Shown here piece after piece: positions 42,787 through 51,972 of a stretch of DNA of 64,000 bases (the first letter of the stretch is position 1; every line of letters starts with the position of its first letter). The stretch comes from Pantoea cypripedii (GTDB lineage Bacteria > Pseudomonadota > Gammaproteobacteria > Enterobacterales > Enterobacteriaceae). The position numbers and the translations under genes are program-made. Location: assembly GCF_002095535.1 (NCBI RefSeq), contig NZ_MLJI01000003.1, forward strand, positions 124,001-188,000, read 5' to 3'. Under the pieces are notes generated by a model. It was not told the DNA's origin, made no database searches, and saw only the letters and a list, made by a program, of their open reading frames with translations.

Positions 42787-44028
42787 ATGGCTATTAGTCG
42801 TCGTTCATTTCTTCAGGGATCTGCATTATCGGCATTAGGTGTGGCTGCGGGCGTTGCACCGAAAATCAGTTTTGCGGCGGACAATAAAGACGCCATCAAA
42901 GTGGCGACCATTCTCGATCTTTCCGGTGGTCTGGATATCTACGGTAAACCGATGTCCAACGCCATCAATCTGGCGGCCGATGAAATCAATGCTGCCGGGG
43001 GCTTACTGGGTCGTCCGTTACAGATGATCAATTATGATGCCCAATCCAATATGCAGCTGTATGCGCAATACGCGCAGCAGGCGGCGTTAAAAGACAAGGT
43101 CTCCGTGGTGCACGGTGGAATTACCTCGGCCTCGCGCGAAGTTATTCGTCCGGTACTGGACCGCTTCCGCACGCTCTATGTCTATCCGACGCAATATGAA
43201 GGCGGCGTGTGTGACCGCAACTATTTCTCAACGGGGTCTACACCGGCGCAAACCGTGGAAAAACTGGTGCCCTACGCGATGAAGAAATGGGGCAAAAAAG
43301 TCTATGTGCTGGCGGCTGATTATAACTATGGCCAGATCGTCTCCGCCTGGGTGAAAAAGTCGGTGCACGATAACGGCGGCGAACTGATGGCGGTGGAGTT
43401 CTTCCCGCTCGATGTCACCGACTTTGGCGCTGCCATCTCAAAAATCCAGAGTGCGAAACCGGATATGGTGTGGTCGGCATTGGTGGGTGGCGCGCATATC
43501 TCCTTCTATCGCCAGTGGCATGCGGCGGGTATGAGCGGCAAAATCCCGATCGCATCAACGGTATTCGGTGGGGGTAACGAACACATCATCCTGTCACCGG
43601 AAGAGAGCAACGGCATCCTGGTGGCGGCCAACTATATGCAGGAGATCGCCACCCCGGAGAACCAGGCCTTTGTGCAGAAATTTCATGCCAAATATGGTGC
43701 CAATACGCCCAATATCAGCGACCTGGCAATGGGGGCTTATCAGGGGATGCTTGTCTGGGCGGAAGGGGTGCGCAAAGCCGGTGATGTTGACCGCATGAAG
43801 GTGATTGAAGCGCTGGAATCGGGTATTAGCGTGACCTCGCCAAGCGGCAAAGTCACGGTCGATCCGGCCACGCATCACTGCACGCTGGATGTGCACATTG
43901 CCGAAGTCGAAAACCATCAGATGAAAATCCTCGAAACCTTCACCGATCAGCCACCGAGCGATACCGCGATGGTGTGCGATCTGAAGAAAAACCCGCGCGA
44001 TACCAAACAGTATCAAATCGAGCTGTAA
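42787..44028 (+). CDS. Urea/short-chain-amide ABC transporter substrate-binding protein (UrtA/AmiC-like)
   Basis: A 413-residue binding protein with a twin-arginine-like signal SRRSFLQGSALSALGV followed by cleavage near residue 30 (SFAAD). The core includes VATILDLSGGLDIYGKPMSNAINLAADEINAAGG and TQYEGGVCDRNYFSTGSTPAQTVE, both hallmarks of urea/amide binders (UrtA, FmdD, AmiC). First gene of the transporter operon; ATG 42787 follows AGAGGGTGCT. Transcription probably starts at the sigma-54 promoter and passes the ANTAR leader. Confidence 0.9.
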   Translation: MAISRRSFLQGSALSALGVAAGVAPKISFAADNKDAIKVATILDLSGGLDIYGKPMSNAINLAADEINAAGGLLGRPLQMINYDAQSNMQLYAQYAQQAALKDKVSVVHGGITSASREVIRPVLDRFRTLYVYPTQYEGGVCDRNYFSTGSTPAQTVEKLVPYAMKKWGKKVYVLAADYNYGQIVSAWVKKSVHDNGGELMAVEFFPLDVTDFGAAISKIQSAKPDMVWSALVGGAHISFYRQWHAAGMSGKIPIASTVFGGGNEHIILSPEESNGILVAANYMQEIATPENQAFVQKFHAKYGANTPNISDLAMGAYQGMLVWAEGVRKAGDVDRMKVIEALESGISVTSPSGKVTVDPATHHCTLDVHIAEVENHQMKILETFTDQPPSDTAMVCDLKKNPRDTKQYQIEL

Positions 44029-44039
44029 CAGGAGCCACT

Positions 44040-44909
44040 ATGGATCTGTTAATTATCTACGGCATTGAGGTGCTCAATGCTATCGCGGTGCTGATTATCA
44101 TGAGCCTTGGTCTGGCGGTGGTGTTTGGCATGATGAAAATCGTCAATATGGCGCATGGCGAATTTATGATGCTCGGTGGCTATAGCGCGATTCTCGCCAC
44201 CAACCGCCTCGGCCTGCCCATCTGGGTAGCCATGCTGGTGATTGCCCCGCTGGTGGTGGGGCTGTTTGGCATCGTGATTGAGCGTGTCATTATTCGCCAC
44301 CTCTATGGCCGGATGATTGACACCATGCTGGCAACCTGGGGATTGAGTCTGGCACTGATCGGTGCCGCGACCATGGTATTTGGCAACACCACGCTGGGTA
44401 TCAGTTCACCGTTACCCAGCGTTAGCATCGGTAGCTACAGCACCAGTGGCTATTCGCTGTTTACCATCGTGTTTGCCTTGTGTCTGGTCGGTGGGTTGTG
44501 GCTGTTGCTGCGCTTTACCACTCTCGGCCTCTGCGCCCGCGCCACCATGCAGAACGCGCGCATGGCGGCGGCGCTGGGCACCAATCCCGGCAAAATATAT
44601 AGCCTGACCTTCGGCCTCGGCGCGGCGCTCTCCGGGCTGGGCGGTGCGCTGCTGGCCCCGATCACCGGGGTGATTCCCACCATTGGCATCAGTTTTATCG
44701 CGAAGGCGTTTATCACCGTGATTGGCGGCGGCAGCGCCATCATCGCCGGGACGCTCTCCTCATCCACCCTGTTTGGCACCATCTCCCAGCTGGCAACCTA
44801 CGCCTGGACGCCGGTATTTGGCGCAGTGGCGTTGTTGCTTAGCGCGATTGTGCTGCTGCGTCTGCTGCCGCAGGGCATCACCGGACGCTTCTTCAGGAGG
44901 TCGCTGTAA
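44040..44909 (+). CDS. Branched-chain-type ABC permease (UrtB/FmdE-like)
   Basis: A 289-residue LivH-like inner-membrane permease: MSLGLAVVFGMMKIVNMAHGEFMMLGGY is the family signature. It is much shorter than canonical UrtB proteins, which carry a long N-terminal extension, so it fits short-chain amide (FmdE-type) permeases at least as well. ATG 44040 follows CAGGAGCC; the longer upstream frame overlaps the binding-protein gene and is rejected. It shares a TAATG with the next gene. Confidence 0.9.
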   Translation: MDLLIIYGIEVLNAIAVLIIMSLGLAVVFGMMKIVNMAHGEFMMLGGYSAILATNRLGLPIWVAMLVIAPLVVGLFGIVIERVIIRHLYGRMIDTMLATWGLSLALIGAATMVFGNTTLGISSPLPSVSIGSYSTSGYSLFTIVFALCLVGGLWLLLRFTTLGLCARATMQNARMAAALGTNPGKIYSLTFGLGAALSGLGGALLAPITGVIPTIGISFIAKAFITVIGGGSAIIAGTLSSSTLFGTISQLATYAWTPVFGAVALLLSAIVLLRLLPQGITGRFFRRSL

Positions 44910-45940
44910 TGAAACTGATTGCTGAACGGGTGCAAATCATCGTGGTCGCGCTGGTGGTGATGCTGGCGGCGTTTTGGCTGTCGGGCGCGCTGGAGCTGTA
45001 TACGCTGCTGTCGGTGACAGTTTTTCTGGTGATGGGACTGCTGGCGCTCAGCCTGGCGTTTATCTGGGGGTATGGCGGCATTCTGTGTTTTGGTCAGGCG
45101 GCGTTTTTCGGTCTGGGTGCTTATACCTACGCGATATGCGTCATCAACTGGGGCGACTCCACCTGGGCGGTGGTGATGGCAGTTCTGCTGCCGACGCTGT
45201 TTTCGCTGCTGCTTGGGTATGTGATTTTTTATGGCGGCGTGAGCGATGTGTATCTTGGCGCGATTACCCTGGCTGTCAGCCTAGTGCTGTTTAACTGGGT
45301 AAACTCCACGGCGGGCAGTGAATACCATATTGGTCAGGCGCTGCTGGGTGGCTTCAATGGTATTCCGTCGGTGCCCACCCTTAATCTGCCATTCCAGCCT
45401 GATGCGATTTTGTCACCGGAAGCGATCTTTATGGTGACAGCGGGTTGCCTGGCGCTGTGCTATGCGCTGCTGAAATTCATCCTGCTGAGCCGCTTTGGCA
45501 AAACGGTGGTGGCGATCCGGGAGAACGAACAGCGTGCAGGTCTGCTTGGTTATAACGTTCCGGCCCACAAGCTGGCGACCTTTGCCATCGGTGCGGCCAT
45601 CGCCGGGCTGGCGGGCTGTCTGTACGTTAACTGGGGCGCATTTGTCAGCCCTGGCGTGTTCAGCATCAGCCAGTCAGCGCAGATCATCATTTGGGTGATT
45701 GTCGGCGGGCGCGGCACGCTGATCGGTCCGGTGATCAGCTGCATTCTGTTGCAGTGGATGGTCACACGACTCGGTGCGCAGCAGACGGTAGACGTCAACC
45801 TGGTGCTGGGGGTGATTCTGGCAGTCTTTGTGCTGCTGATCCCCGGAGGCATGTTGCCAACGTTACAACGGCTGGGGCGGCGTAAGCGGCAAGCCGCAGC
45901 GCAGACAAACCCACCGCAGGTCAGCGAGGTGAAACAATGA
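44909..45940 (+). CDS. Branched-chain-type ABC permease (UrtC/FmdF-like)
   Basis: A 343-residue LivM-like inner-membrane permease with about nine hydrophobic segments and LALSLAFIWGYGGILCFGQAAFFGLGAYTYAI, the family signature. The coupling loop is RFGKTVVAIRENEQRAGLLGYNV. Its start overlaps the preceding stop by one base and its stop overlaps the following ATPase start by 4 bases. It pairs with the preceding permease to form the transport channel. Confidence 0.92.
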   Translation: MKLIAERVQIIVVALVVMLAAFWLSGALELYTLLSVTVFLVMGLLALSLAFIWGYGGILCFGQAAFFGLGAYTYAICVINWGDSTWAVVMAVLLPTLFSLLLGYVIFYGGVSDVYLGAITLAVSLVLFNWVNSTAGSEYHIGQALLGGFNGIPSVPTLNLPFQPDAILSPEAIFMVTAGCLALCYALLKFILLSRFGKTVVAIRENEQRAGLLGYNVPAHKLATFAIGAAIAGLAGCLYVNWGAFVSPGVFSISQSAQIIIWVIVGGRGTLIGPVISCILLQWMVTRLGAQQTVDVNLVLGVILAVFVLLIPGGMLPTLQRLGRRKRQAAAQTNPPQVSEVKQ

Positions 45941-46668
45941 ACGCGCCGGTATTGTTACAAACCCGCAAGATGGGCGTCAGTTTTGGCGGGGTCCATGCGG
46001 TGAAAGAAGTGGATTTCACCCTGCACGAGGGCGAATTACGTTGCCTGATTGGGCCGAACGGCGCGGGTAAAAGCACCTTCTTCAAGATGCTGAGCGGGCA
46101 GGTGACGCCGAGCCGGGGTGAATGCCGCTATCGCAATCAGGTGATCTCCGGTCTGCGTCCGTGGGCCATTGCGCGTCTGGGTATTGGTATCAAGACCCAG
46201 GTCCCCAGCGTGTTCGAAGGGTTGAGCGTGCGCGAAAATCTGTGGCAGGCTGCGGCGAATAAACTGGCTAAAGCGGAGGTGCCTGCCGCCATTGATCGTG
46301 TGTTGCAGGATATCGGACTGGCGCATCTGGCAGACGCCACCTTAGCGGAGCTGGCACACGGCCAGCGGCAATGGGTCGAATTGGGGATGATCCTGATCTC
46401 CCGCCCGCAGCTGGTGTTGCTGGATGAGCCAGCCGCCGGGATGACGCACCACGAGGTGCGTAAAACTGCCGAACTGATTAAAGCCATCAATCAACAAAGT
46501 ACCGTGGTGGTGGTGGAACACGATATGGAGTTCATCAGCATGATCGCGCAGAAAGTGACGGTGTTTAATCAGGGGGCGGTGCTGGCGGAAGGGAGTTTCC
46601 GCGAGGTAACCCGTAACCCGCTGGTCAAAGAGGCGTATCTCGGCAACGTGGAGATTAAACATGCTTGA
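45937..46668 (+). CDS. ABC transporter ATPase (UrtD/LivG-like)
   Basis: A 243-residue ATPase: Walker A GPNGAGKST (near residue 37), Q-loop TQVPSVFEGL, the signature LAHGQRQWVELG (in place of LSGGQ, as is normal for UrtD) and Walker B LVLLDEPAAGM. It energises import with the UrtE-like partner. Overlaps the next gene by 8 bases. Confidence 0.93.
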   Translation: MNAPVLLQTRKMGVSFGGVHAVKEVDFTLHEGELRCLIGPNGAGKSTFFKMLSGQVTPSRGECRYRNQVISGLRPWAIARLGIGIKTQVPSVFEGLSVRENLWQAAANKLAKAEVPAAIDRVLQDIGLAHLADATLAELAHGQRQWVELGMILISRPQLVLLDEPAAGMTHHEVRKTAELIKAINQQSTVVVVEHDMEFISMIAQKVTVFNQGAVLAEGSFREVTRNPLVKEAYLGNVEIKHA

Positions 46669-47365
46669 AATTAAAGAGATGGTCTCGGGTTATAACAAGA
46701 TTCCGGTGCTGCATTTGGCTGATCTGTTTGTCGGCGCAAAATCGTTTACTGGCGTGCTGGGGCGCAACGGTATGGGGAAAACCACACTGCTGCGTACCAT
46801 CATGGGAGAATTGCCCGCCTGGCAGGGGCGTATTGCGCTGAACGGTATCGATATCACCGCTTATCAGGCGCATCAGCGGGCTGCGGCGGGGATTGGGTTT
46901 GTGCCGCAGGGGCGACAAATCTTTCCCTTGCTGACGGTTGAAGAAAACCTGCGCATGGGGTGCGTGAAGCATTTCTCGCGCGCCGGGCAGATTATCGAGC
47001 AGATGCTGGAGATTTTCCCGCGTCTCAAGCGGCTGCTGGCCCAGCCGGGAGGGGCCTTGTCTGGCGGTGAACAGCAACTGCTGGCGCTGGCGCGTTGTTT
47101 ATGCGGCCAGCCGCAGTTGGTGTTGCTGGATGAGCCAACTGAGGGGATTCAGCCGAATATTTGCGAGGAGATTATTGAGACGTTGCAACGGCTGCGCCAT
47201 GAGATGGATATCTCAATTATCCTGGTGGAGCAGGATATTGAGTTTCTGTATGCGCTGGCGGATCAGATCCATGTGATTGAGAAGGGAGAGATTATTCACC
47301 ACATCGATCCGCGAACTACCTCAAGCGCCAGTATTGCGGAGCAGTTTTTAGGGTTTCATGCCTGA
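46661..47365 (+). CDS. ABC transporter ATPase (UrtE/LivF-like)
   Basis: A 234-residue ATPase: Walker A GRNGMGKTT (near 35), Q-loop VPQGRQIFPLLTV, signature LSGGEQQLLALARCL and Walker B LVLLDEPTEGIQP. GMGKTT with the preceding RN is typical of UrtE. Fifth gene of the operon. The ANTAR gene follows after 106 bases. Confidence 0.93.
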   Translation: MLEIKEMVSGYNKIPVLHLADLFVGAKSFTGVLGRNGMGKTTLLRTIMGELPAWQGRIALNGIDITAYQAHQRAAAGIGFVPQGRQIFPLLTVEENLRMGCVKHFSRAGQIIEQMLEIFPRLKRLLAQPGGALSGGEQQLLALARCLCGQPQLVLLDEPTEGIQPNICEEIIETLQRLRHEMDISIILVEQDIEFLYALADQIHVIEKGEIIHHIDPRTTSSASIAEQFLGFHA

Positions 47366-47471
47366 TGGGCGAACCGGGCTGTCCCATCTGACACAATCTC
47401 CGACCGCCACAACAAAGCAGCCACCGTACGGGTTGCTTACTGTAATGCTTTCCACTCCATGAGGGTGAAGC

Positions 47472-48023
47472 ATGACTGAGCAATCTTTAATGGCGACGCT
47501 GGCGGGCGTGCGGCTGCATCTTTTCCATCCTGATGCCCAGAGTGTCCGCGCGTTCTGTGCTTCGCTGACGCAGCTGGGTTGTCAGGCACAGCACAGCTGG
47601 CCGCTGCCGACCCACGCACCTGATGATGTGCAGCTGGTGATTGTCGCGGTGGAGCCTCATTACCGACAATTGCTCCAGCCGCTGATGCGTGCCTGGCGGC
47701 AGGCAAATATCCCGGTGATCGCCCTCGCTGATTGCCACAATGCCCGGCTATTTCCCTTGTTAATCGAGCTGCAACCGACCGCTATCGCCGAACGTACCCT
47801 CAATCCGTTTGCGTTAATTGTGCAGATGATCGGCACGCTACAGGCTGTCAGACGGCAGGTAAAAGGGAAAAGTGAACGTCTGACCCAGGCGAAAGGCATT
47901 CTGATGCGCGAATACGGGCTGGATGAATCAGGTGCCTACCGTTTTATGCGCAGCGAAGCGATGAACACCCGCAGCAGCATGGAATATACCGCCGAGCGGG
48001 TGATCAACAGCCTGCAAAAGTAA
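47472..48023 (+). CDS. ANTAR domain antitermination regulator (AmiR/NasT-like)
   Basis: A 183-residue protein. Residues 1-120 look like a pseudo-receiver domain without the phosphoacceptor aspartate pocket. The ANTAR domain is at about 125-183: LTQAKGILMREYGLDESGAYRFMRSEAMNTRSSMEYTAERVINSL. It binds dual-hexaloop RNA hairpins and prevents termination, as AmiR and NasR do. The operon leader carries exactly such a pair. AmiR is controlled by AmiC, an UrtA-like amide sensor, so the binding protein here could in principle play both roles, though its signal peptide argues against that. Confidence 0.88.
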   Translation: MTEQSLMATLAGVRLHLFHPDAQSVRAFCASLTQLGCQAQHSWPLPTHAPDDVQLVIVAVEPHYRQLLQPLMRAWRQANIPVIALADCHNARLFPLLIELQPTAIAERTLNPFALIVQMIGTLQAVRRQVKGKSERLTQAKGILMREYGLDESGAYRFMRSEAMNTRSSMEYTAERVINSLQK

Positions 48024-48959
48024 TCAGCTCTGTGGCTGACGGATCAAACTGCTGGGGGTGTAACCAAAGGCTTTACGAAACGCCAGGCTGAAGTGCGACA
48101 TATCGCTAAAACCGTGATCCATCGCTACCTGGGTGATATTGCGTGCTTTGCCCTCGGCCAGCGCTTTGTGGCTGGCCTGCAAGCGCTCCTGCCAGACAAA
48201 ATTCATTGGCGTGGTGCCATGGGCGGCAAATACCCGGCTGACGGTGCGTGGCGAAACATGATGTGCATTGGCGATTTGCGCTACGGACAAATCATGCTCG
48301 TGCAGATTCAGCCGCAAAAAACTCACCATGCGCGAGAAAAGATCCGGTCTTAACGCATCATCGCTTTTCTGCAAATTGAGGCTGACGGAAATCATATTCA
48401 GCAACGTGTTGGCGAATTGTTCCGTGAGAAAGGCATTCTCGCGCTCGGCGTTAAAGGAGAAGGTTTCGGTGAGCATTTGCCTGAGCGACAGCATGCCCGG
48501 ACGGGTGAGGTCCAGCGCTTTTCCCGCCAGCCGGGCGATGGCCGGGGCCTCTTTTTCAATCATCGGACGGGGCAAATGGACGATATTGATCGCGACATTG
48601 TCCATCGCGAAATCAAACGGCGTGGCAGCATCATAAATCACCACATCCCCGGCACTGACGTGTGAATGATTGTCGTTCTGACTGAGCGTGCCGGAACCGC
48701 TACAGATATAGCCAAGATAGAAATCGTGATTAGGATGGCGGCGAATGCATTCACGGGTGCGTTGCCACACCAGCGCGGTACGGGAAATATGGTTGGCGAT
48801 ATCCACATGTCCCAGCATCGAGTAACCAAAACTCCCGGAAAATTCCCCGCTATGGGTTTGTCTGGCTTCAGCTTTGATCAGTCGTGAACATACCGCATCA
48901 CGCCAGGCATCAAAGCGATGACGGTTTTCCAGGTTATCGGTGGTGAAATTTTCTTTCAT
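48024..48959 (-). CDS. AraC family regulator (FeaR/NphR-like)
   Basis: A 311-residue AraC protein with an AraC-binding-type-2 N-terminal domain (RHRFDAWRDAVCSRLIKAE, then GDVVIYDAATPFDF near 130) and a C-terminal HTH pair (LSVAQIANAHHVSPRTVSRVFAAHGTTPMNF, ITQVAMDHGFSDMSHFSLAFRKAFG). It abuts the ANTAR gene tail to tail with no gap. A strong sigma-54 promoter lies 49 bases upstream, beyond the terminator of the amidase gene, so it has its own transcription unit. It may activate the amidase or transporter. Confidence 0.9.
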   Translation of the reverse strand: MKENFTTDNLENRHRFDAWRDAVCSRLIKAEARQTHSGEFSGSFGYSMLGHVDIANHISRTALVWQRTRECIRRHPNHDFYLGYICSGSGTLSQNDNHSHVSAGDVVIYDAATPFDFAMDNVAINIVHLPRPMIEKEAPAIARLAGKALDLTRPGMLSLRQMLTETFSFNAERENAFLTEQFANTLLNMISVSLNLQKSDDALRPDLFSRMVSFLRLNLHEHDLSVAQIANAHHVSPRTVSRVFAAHGTTPMNFVWQERLQASHKALAEGKARNITQVAMDHGFSDMSHFSLAFRKAFGYTPSSLIRQPQS

Positions 48960-49007
48960 GACAACGTCCCCTAAACATGGCGAAAAGGGCGGCAGTGGGA
49001 GAAATAA

Positions 49008-49023
49008 AGCAATTTTTGGGCCA
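49008..49023 (-). promoter_or_regulatory. Sigma-54 promoter of AraC gene 48024-48959
   Basis: The minus strand reads TGGCCCAAAAATTGCT: GG-N10-GC spacing, TGGC and TTGCT elements intact. Predicted start is near 48997, leaving a leader of about 38 bases. It lies just after the amidase terminator. Confidence 0.65.
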
Positions 49024-49033
49024 TGAAAGCGAC

Positions 49034-49063
49034 AAAAAAAGCCGCCGCGTCGGGGCGCGGCGG
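49034..49063 (-). terminator. Rho-independent terminator of the amidase gene
   Basis: On the minus strand the stem CCGCCGCG/CGCGGCGG (49056-49063 with 49042-49049) with a 6-base loop is followed by a T7 tract. It sits 15 bases after the amidase stop. Confidence 0.9.
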
Positions 49064-49078
49064 GAAACCGGGAGAGTT

Positions 49079-50476
49079 TTACAGAGCCGGATGTTTTTTA
49101 TGCCAGTCGGTAACCTGTTGATAAGCCCACGCGCCCTGAATCATGGTGGCTTCTGCAAAGTGGGCGGCTACCAGCTGGAAGCCGATAGGCGCACCGGCCG
49201 CGGTCATGCCGCAGGGCAGCGTGATGGTGGGGTGGCCGCTGGCATCGAATGCACTGGTATAGCGCAGCACGCCGTTAAACAGTGCCTGATCGGTGCCAAA
49301 ACGGGTCATGGTGTCCCAGGTTAATCCGGCGAAGGCGGTGGCGGGGGCCAGAATGAGATCGACTTTGCTGAACAGGGCAGAGATATCCCCGCGCAGTGCC
49401 GCACGGCTAAGCAGCAGGCGTTGATATTCCAGCGCCGTGACCTGATGTCCGAGGTCCAGTAACCCCGCGAGGCCCGGACCGTATTTCTCTTTCTGCGCCG
49501 GGTAGGTTTCTTCATGCGCCAGCGCGGTTTCTACCGCGCACAGGGCGCTCCATTCAGCGGCGGCTTTCTCAGTATCCGGCATGGTGATATCGACAAAGGT
49601 GGCACCAAGTTCGCTTAGCGTGGCAATGGCCGACTGCAACGCGGCGCGGGTGTCATCATCCACCTGATCCAGCGACCAGGCTTTATCAAGGCCGATACGC
49701 AGTTTGCTGACGCCGCGGGTCATCAGTGCCAGGTAGTCCGGCACGGGTTCACTGCTGGAGGTGGGGTCTTTCTCATCCCGTCCGGCAATCGCCTGCAACA
49801 TCGCGGCGGCATCTGCGGCGGAGCGTGCCATCGGGCCAATATGGTCGAGCGACGCGGCCAGTTCACAGGCACCGTGCCGGGTGACACGGCTCCAGGTGGG
49901 TTTGATGCCGGTCAGGCCGTTGGCGTTCGACGGGAAGCGGATCGAGCCGCCGGTATCGGTCCCTATCGCGCCGTAGCACAGACCCGCAGCGGTGGCGACG
50001 CCGGAGCCACTGGAGGAGACGCCGGTCCACAATGCCTCACCCCATGGATTGGTCGGGCGGGTGATCTCCGGATGGTGATCGGCGAAGGCGCTTTCGGTTT
50101 GCGTCAGTTTGCCCATGATCACCGCGCCGGCCGCACGGAAACGCTCCACCACCGTTGAGTCTTCCGCCGGATAGTGATCTTTGTGGATGATCATGCCGTG
50201 GCTGGTGGGCGCGTCTTTGGTCCAGATCAGATCTTTCAGTGCGATGGGCACCCCATGCAGCGGGCCACGTAGCGTGCCGCTGGCAATCTCGCTATCCGCT
50301 TCGGCGGCCTGTTTTAACGCGCTTTCACGCATCAGGTGAAAATAGCTGTGCAGCGTTTTGTCCAGCGTATCGATACGCGCCAGCAGGGCGGTGGTGACCT
50401 CAACCGAGGTGATTTCACGCGACTGAATCAGGCGGCCAATTTCCAGCAAACTTTTGTAGTGCAGGTTGTTCATCAT
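49079..50476 (-). CDS. Amidase signature family hydrolase, transporter-linked
   Basis: A 465-residue amidase. Triad segments: IALKDLIWT (Lys near 82), GVSSSGSGVATAAGL (cis-Ser near 158) and GTDTGGSIRFPSNANGL (Ser near 180). The closest style is AtzF/GatA-type amidases that cut small amides. Start ATG 50476 follows GAGGAAGCGC; ATG 50473 is an alternative. Its position beside the amide/urea transporter and ANTAR regulator suggests it liberates ammonia from the imported amide. Confidence 0.9.
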   Translation of the reverse strand: MMNNLHYKSLLEIGRLIQSREITSVEVTTALLARIDTLDKTLHSYFHLMRESALKQAAEADSEIASGTLRGPLHGVPIALKDLIWTKDAPTSHGMIIHKDHYPAEDSTVVERFRAAGAVIMGKLTQTESAFADHHPEITRPTNPWGEALWTGVSSSGSGVATAAGLCYGAIGTDTGGSIRFPSNANGLTGIKPTWSRVTRHGACELAASLDHIGPMARSAADAAAMLQAIAGRDEKDPTSSSEPVPDYLALMTRGVSKLRIGLDKAWSLDQVDDDTRAALQSAIATLSELGATFVDITMPDTEKAAAEWSALCAVETALAHEETYPAQKEKYGPGLAGLLDLGHQVTALEYQRLLLSRAALRGDISALFSKVDLILAPATAFAGLTWDTMTRFGTDQALFNGVLRYTSAFDASGHPTITLPCGMTAAGAPIGFQLVAAHFAEATMIQGAWAYQQVTDWHKKHPAL

Positions 50477-50580
50477 GCGCTTCCTCGCAGAAAAATGTGG
50501 ATGAACAACAACGTAAAGCAGACGTGTCAGCCTGGCTTTGTTAAGCCGGACAACCGCTGTGCCAGGAGTGACAGGAGATG

Positions 50581-51483
50581 TCAGGTAAGAATCAGCGATT
50601 GGCTGAGGTGTTGACGCAAATGTTCAACGTAATAGCGAATTTTTGGCAACTGCTGCCGATCCGCAAAGGTGAGGAGATGCACGGGTTTACCGGGCGTGGT
50701 TATGTGGCTGAACAATTCAATTAATCTTCCGGATCTTACATCCTCAGCCAGCAACACTTCGGGTTGCATGATAATGCCCGCGCCGTTCAGTGCAGCCTGG
50801 CGTAGCGCTTCGCCATTGTTCAGCGACATCACCAGCTTGACTGGCACCGAGAGCGATTTGCCTTCCTCAATAAACTGCCAGGCACTACTGGCGAGGGGAT
50901 GAGCATAGCCAAGGCAGCGGTGCTCAATAAGCTGCGAGGGATGTTGCGGCACGCCGTAAGTGGCCAGATAGCCGGGTGATGCACAGACCAGGGAACGATA
51001 GTGTGCTAAGGGGCGGCCAATCAGGGAATTAACCTGTTCAGGCTCGCCGATTTTCAGCATGACATCAATACCTTCCTCTGCCATGGCGACGGCTCTGTCA
51101 CTCAGGCGCATATCCAGCGTGACGTCGGGCCAGGCTTGAAGAAACTGTGCATTCAGCGCTGATAATACATGGACTCCCAGGGTGACCGGGCTGGCAATCC
51201 GCAGCAGTCCGCGCGGGCGTTGGTGCAGGCTGGAAGCGAGAGATTCCGCCTCATCGATATCCGTCAGAATTTGCTGGCAGCGCTGATAGTAGTCGTGACC
51301 AAAATCGGTCAGGCTTTGGCGTCGGGTGGTGCGGTTCAGCAAACGAACACCGAGATAGTTCTCCAGCCCCTTGATGTGCAGACCAACCATCGTACTGCTG
51401 ATGCGCATCTCCTCGGCAACCGCGGTGAAACTGCCTCTATCCACCACGCGCACAAAAACCGCCATACTTTCCAGCTTGTTCAT
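50581..51483 (-). CDS. LysR family transcriptional regulator
   Basis: A 300-residue LysR protein (LESMAVFVRVVDRGSFTAVAEEMRISSTMVGLHIKGLENYLGVRLLNRTTR), the DsdC/YhjC-like branch. ATG 51483 follows AAAGGAAAC, while the longer frame enters the divergent promoter. Divergent from the AhpD-like gene with 99 bp between them, which is its probable target. Confidence 0.92.
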   Translation of the reverse strand: MNKLESMAVFVRVVDRGSFTAVAEEMRISSTMVGLHIKGLENYLGVRLLNRTTRRQSLTDFGHDYYQRCQQILTDIDEAESLASSLHQRPRGLLRIASPVTLGVHVLSALNAQFLQAWPDVTLDMRLSDRAVAMAEEGIDVMLKIGEPEQVNSLIGRPLAHYRSLVCASPGYLATYGVPQHPSQLIEHRCLGYAHPLASSAWQFIEEGKSLSVPVKLVMSLNNGEALRQAALNGAGIIMQPEVLLAEDVRSGRLIELFSHITTPGKPVHLLTFADRQQLPKIRYYVEHLRQHLSQSLILT

Positions 51484-51582
51484 GATTACAAAGTTTCCTT
51501 TGATAGTGATGCAAGTTTTTTGCTGTTTTTCGAAGTTTAGCATTGAGTTTAAATCAAGGCTTCACGCTACCGGAGAAGAATG

Positions 51583-51972
51583 ATGATCACGCAACCTGAA
51601 TTACGTCAGCGCGGCCTGGCGCTGTTTAATGAACTGTATGGCAATGGCGCCGGAGAGGCGCTGCGACAGGATATGGCGGATATCTGCCCGGATTTCACTG
51701 ACATCAGCATTGAATGGGCGATGGGAGGCATTATGAGTCGTGCGGGCCTTGATCCCATTACGCGTGAGCTGGTGGTGATTGCTTCCTGCGTCACGCTGGG
51801 GCATACGGTGCCGCAGCTCAAAGCTCATACCCAGGCAGCGCTCAATGCCGGAGCCAGCCGTGAGCAGATTATTGAAACCATTTTGCAATTGCTGTTTTAT
51901 GCCGGAGGGGCAGCGGTGCGTAATGCGCTGGTGCATGTGCGGGAAATCCTCAATAGCCCGCAAGATAAATAA
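51583..51972 (+). CDS. Carboxymuconolactone decarboxylase/AhpD-like protein
   Basis: A 129-residue alpha-helical protein with RELVVIASCVTLGHTVPQLKAHTQAALNAGASREQIIETI, the CMD-family core (Cys and His conserved, the CxxC pair of AhpD missing). Likely a gamma-carboxymuconolactone-decarboxylase-like or peroxidase-related enzyme, controlled by the divergent LysR protein. ATG 51583 has better spacing from GGAG than ATG 51580. Confidence 0.85.
   Translation: MITQPELRQRGLALFNELYGNGAGEALRQDMADICPDFTDISIEWAMGGIMSRAGLDPITRELVVIASCVTLGHTVPQLKAHTQAALNAGASREQIIETILQLLFYAGGAAVRNALVHVREILNSPQDK

Noticed and set aside
44040..44909. Firm UrtB assignment
   Set aside because: The protein lacks the long N-terminal extension of UrtB, so urea versus short-chain amide cannot be decided from sequence.
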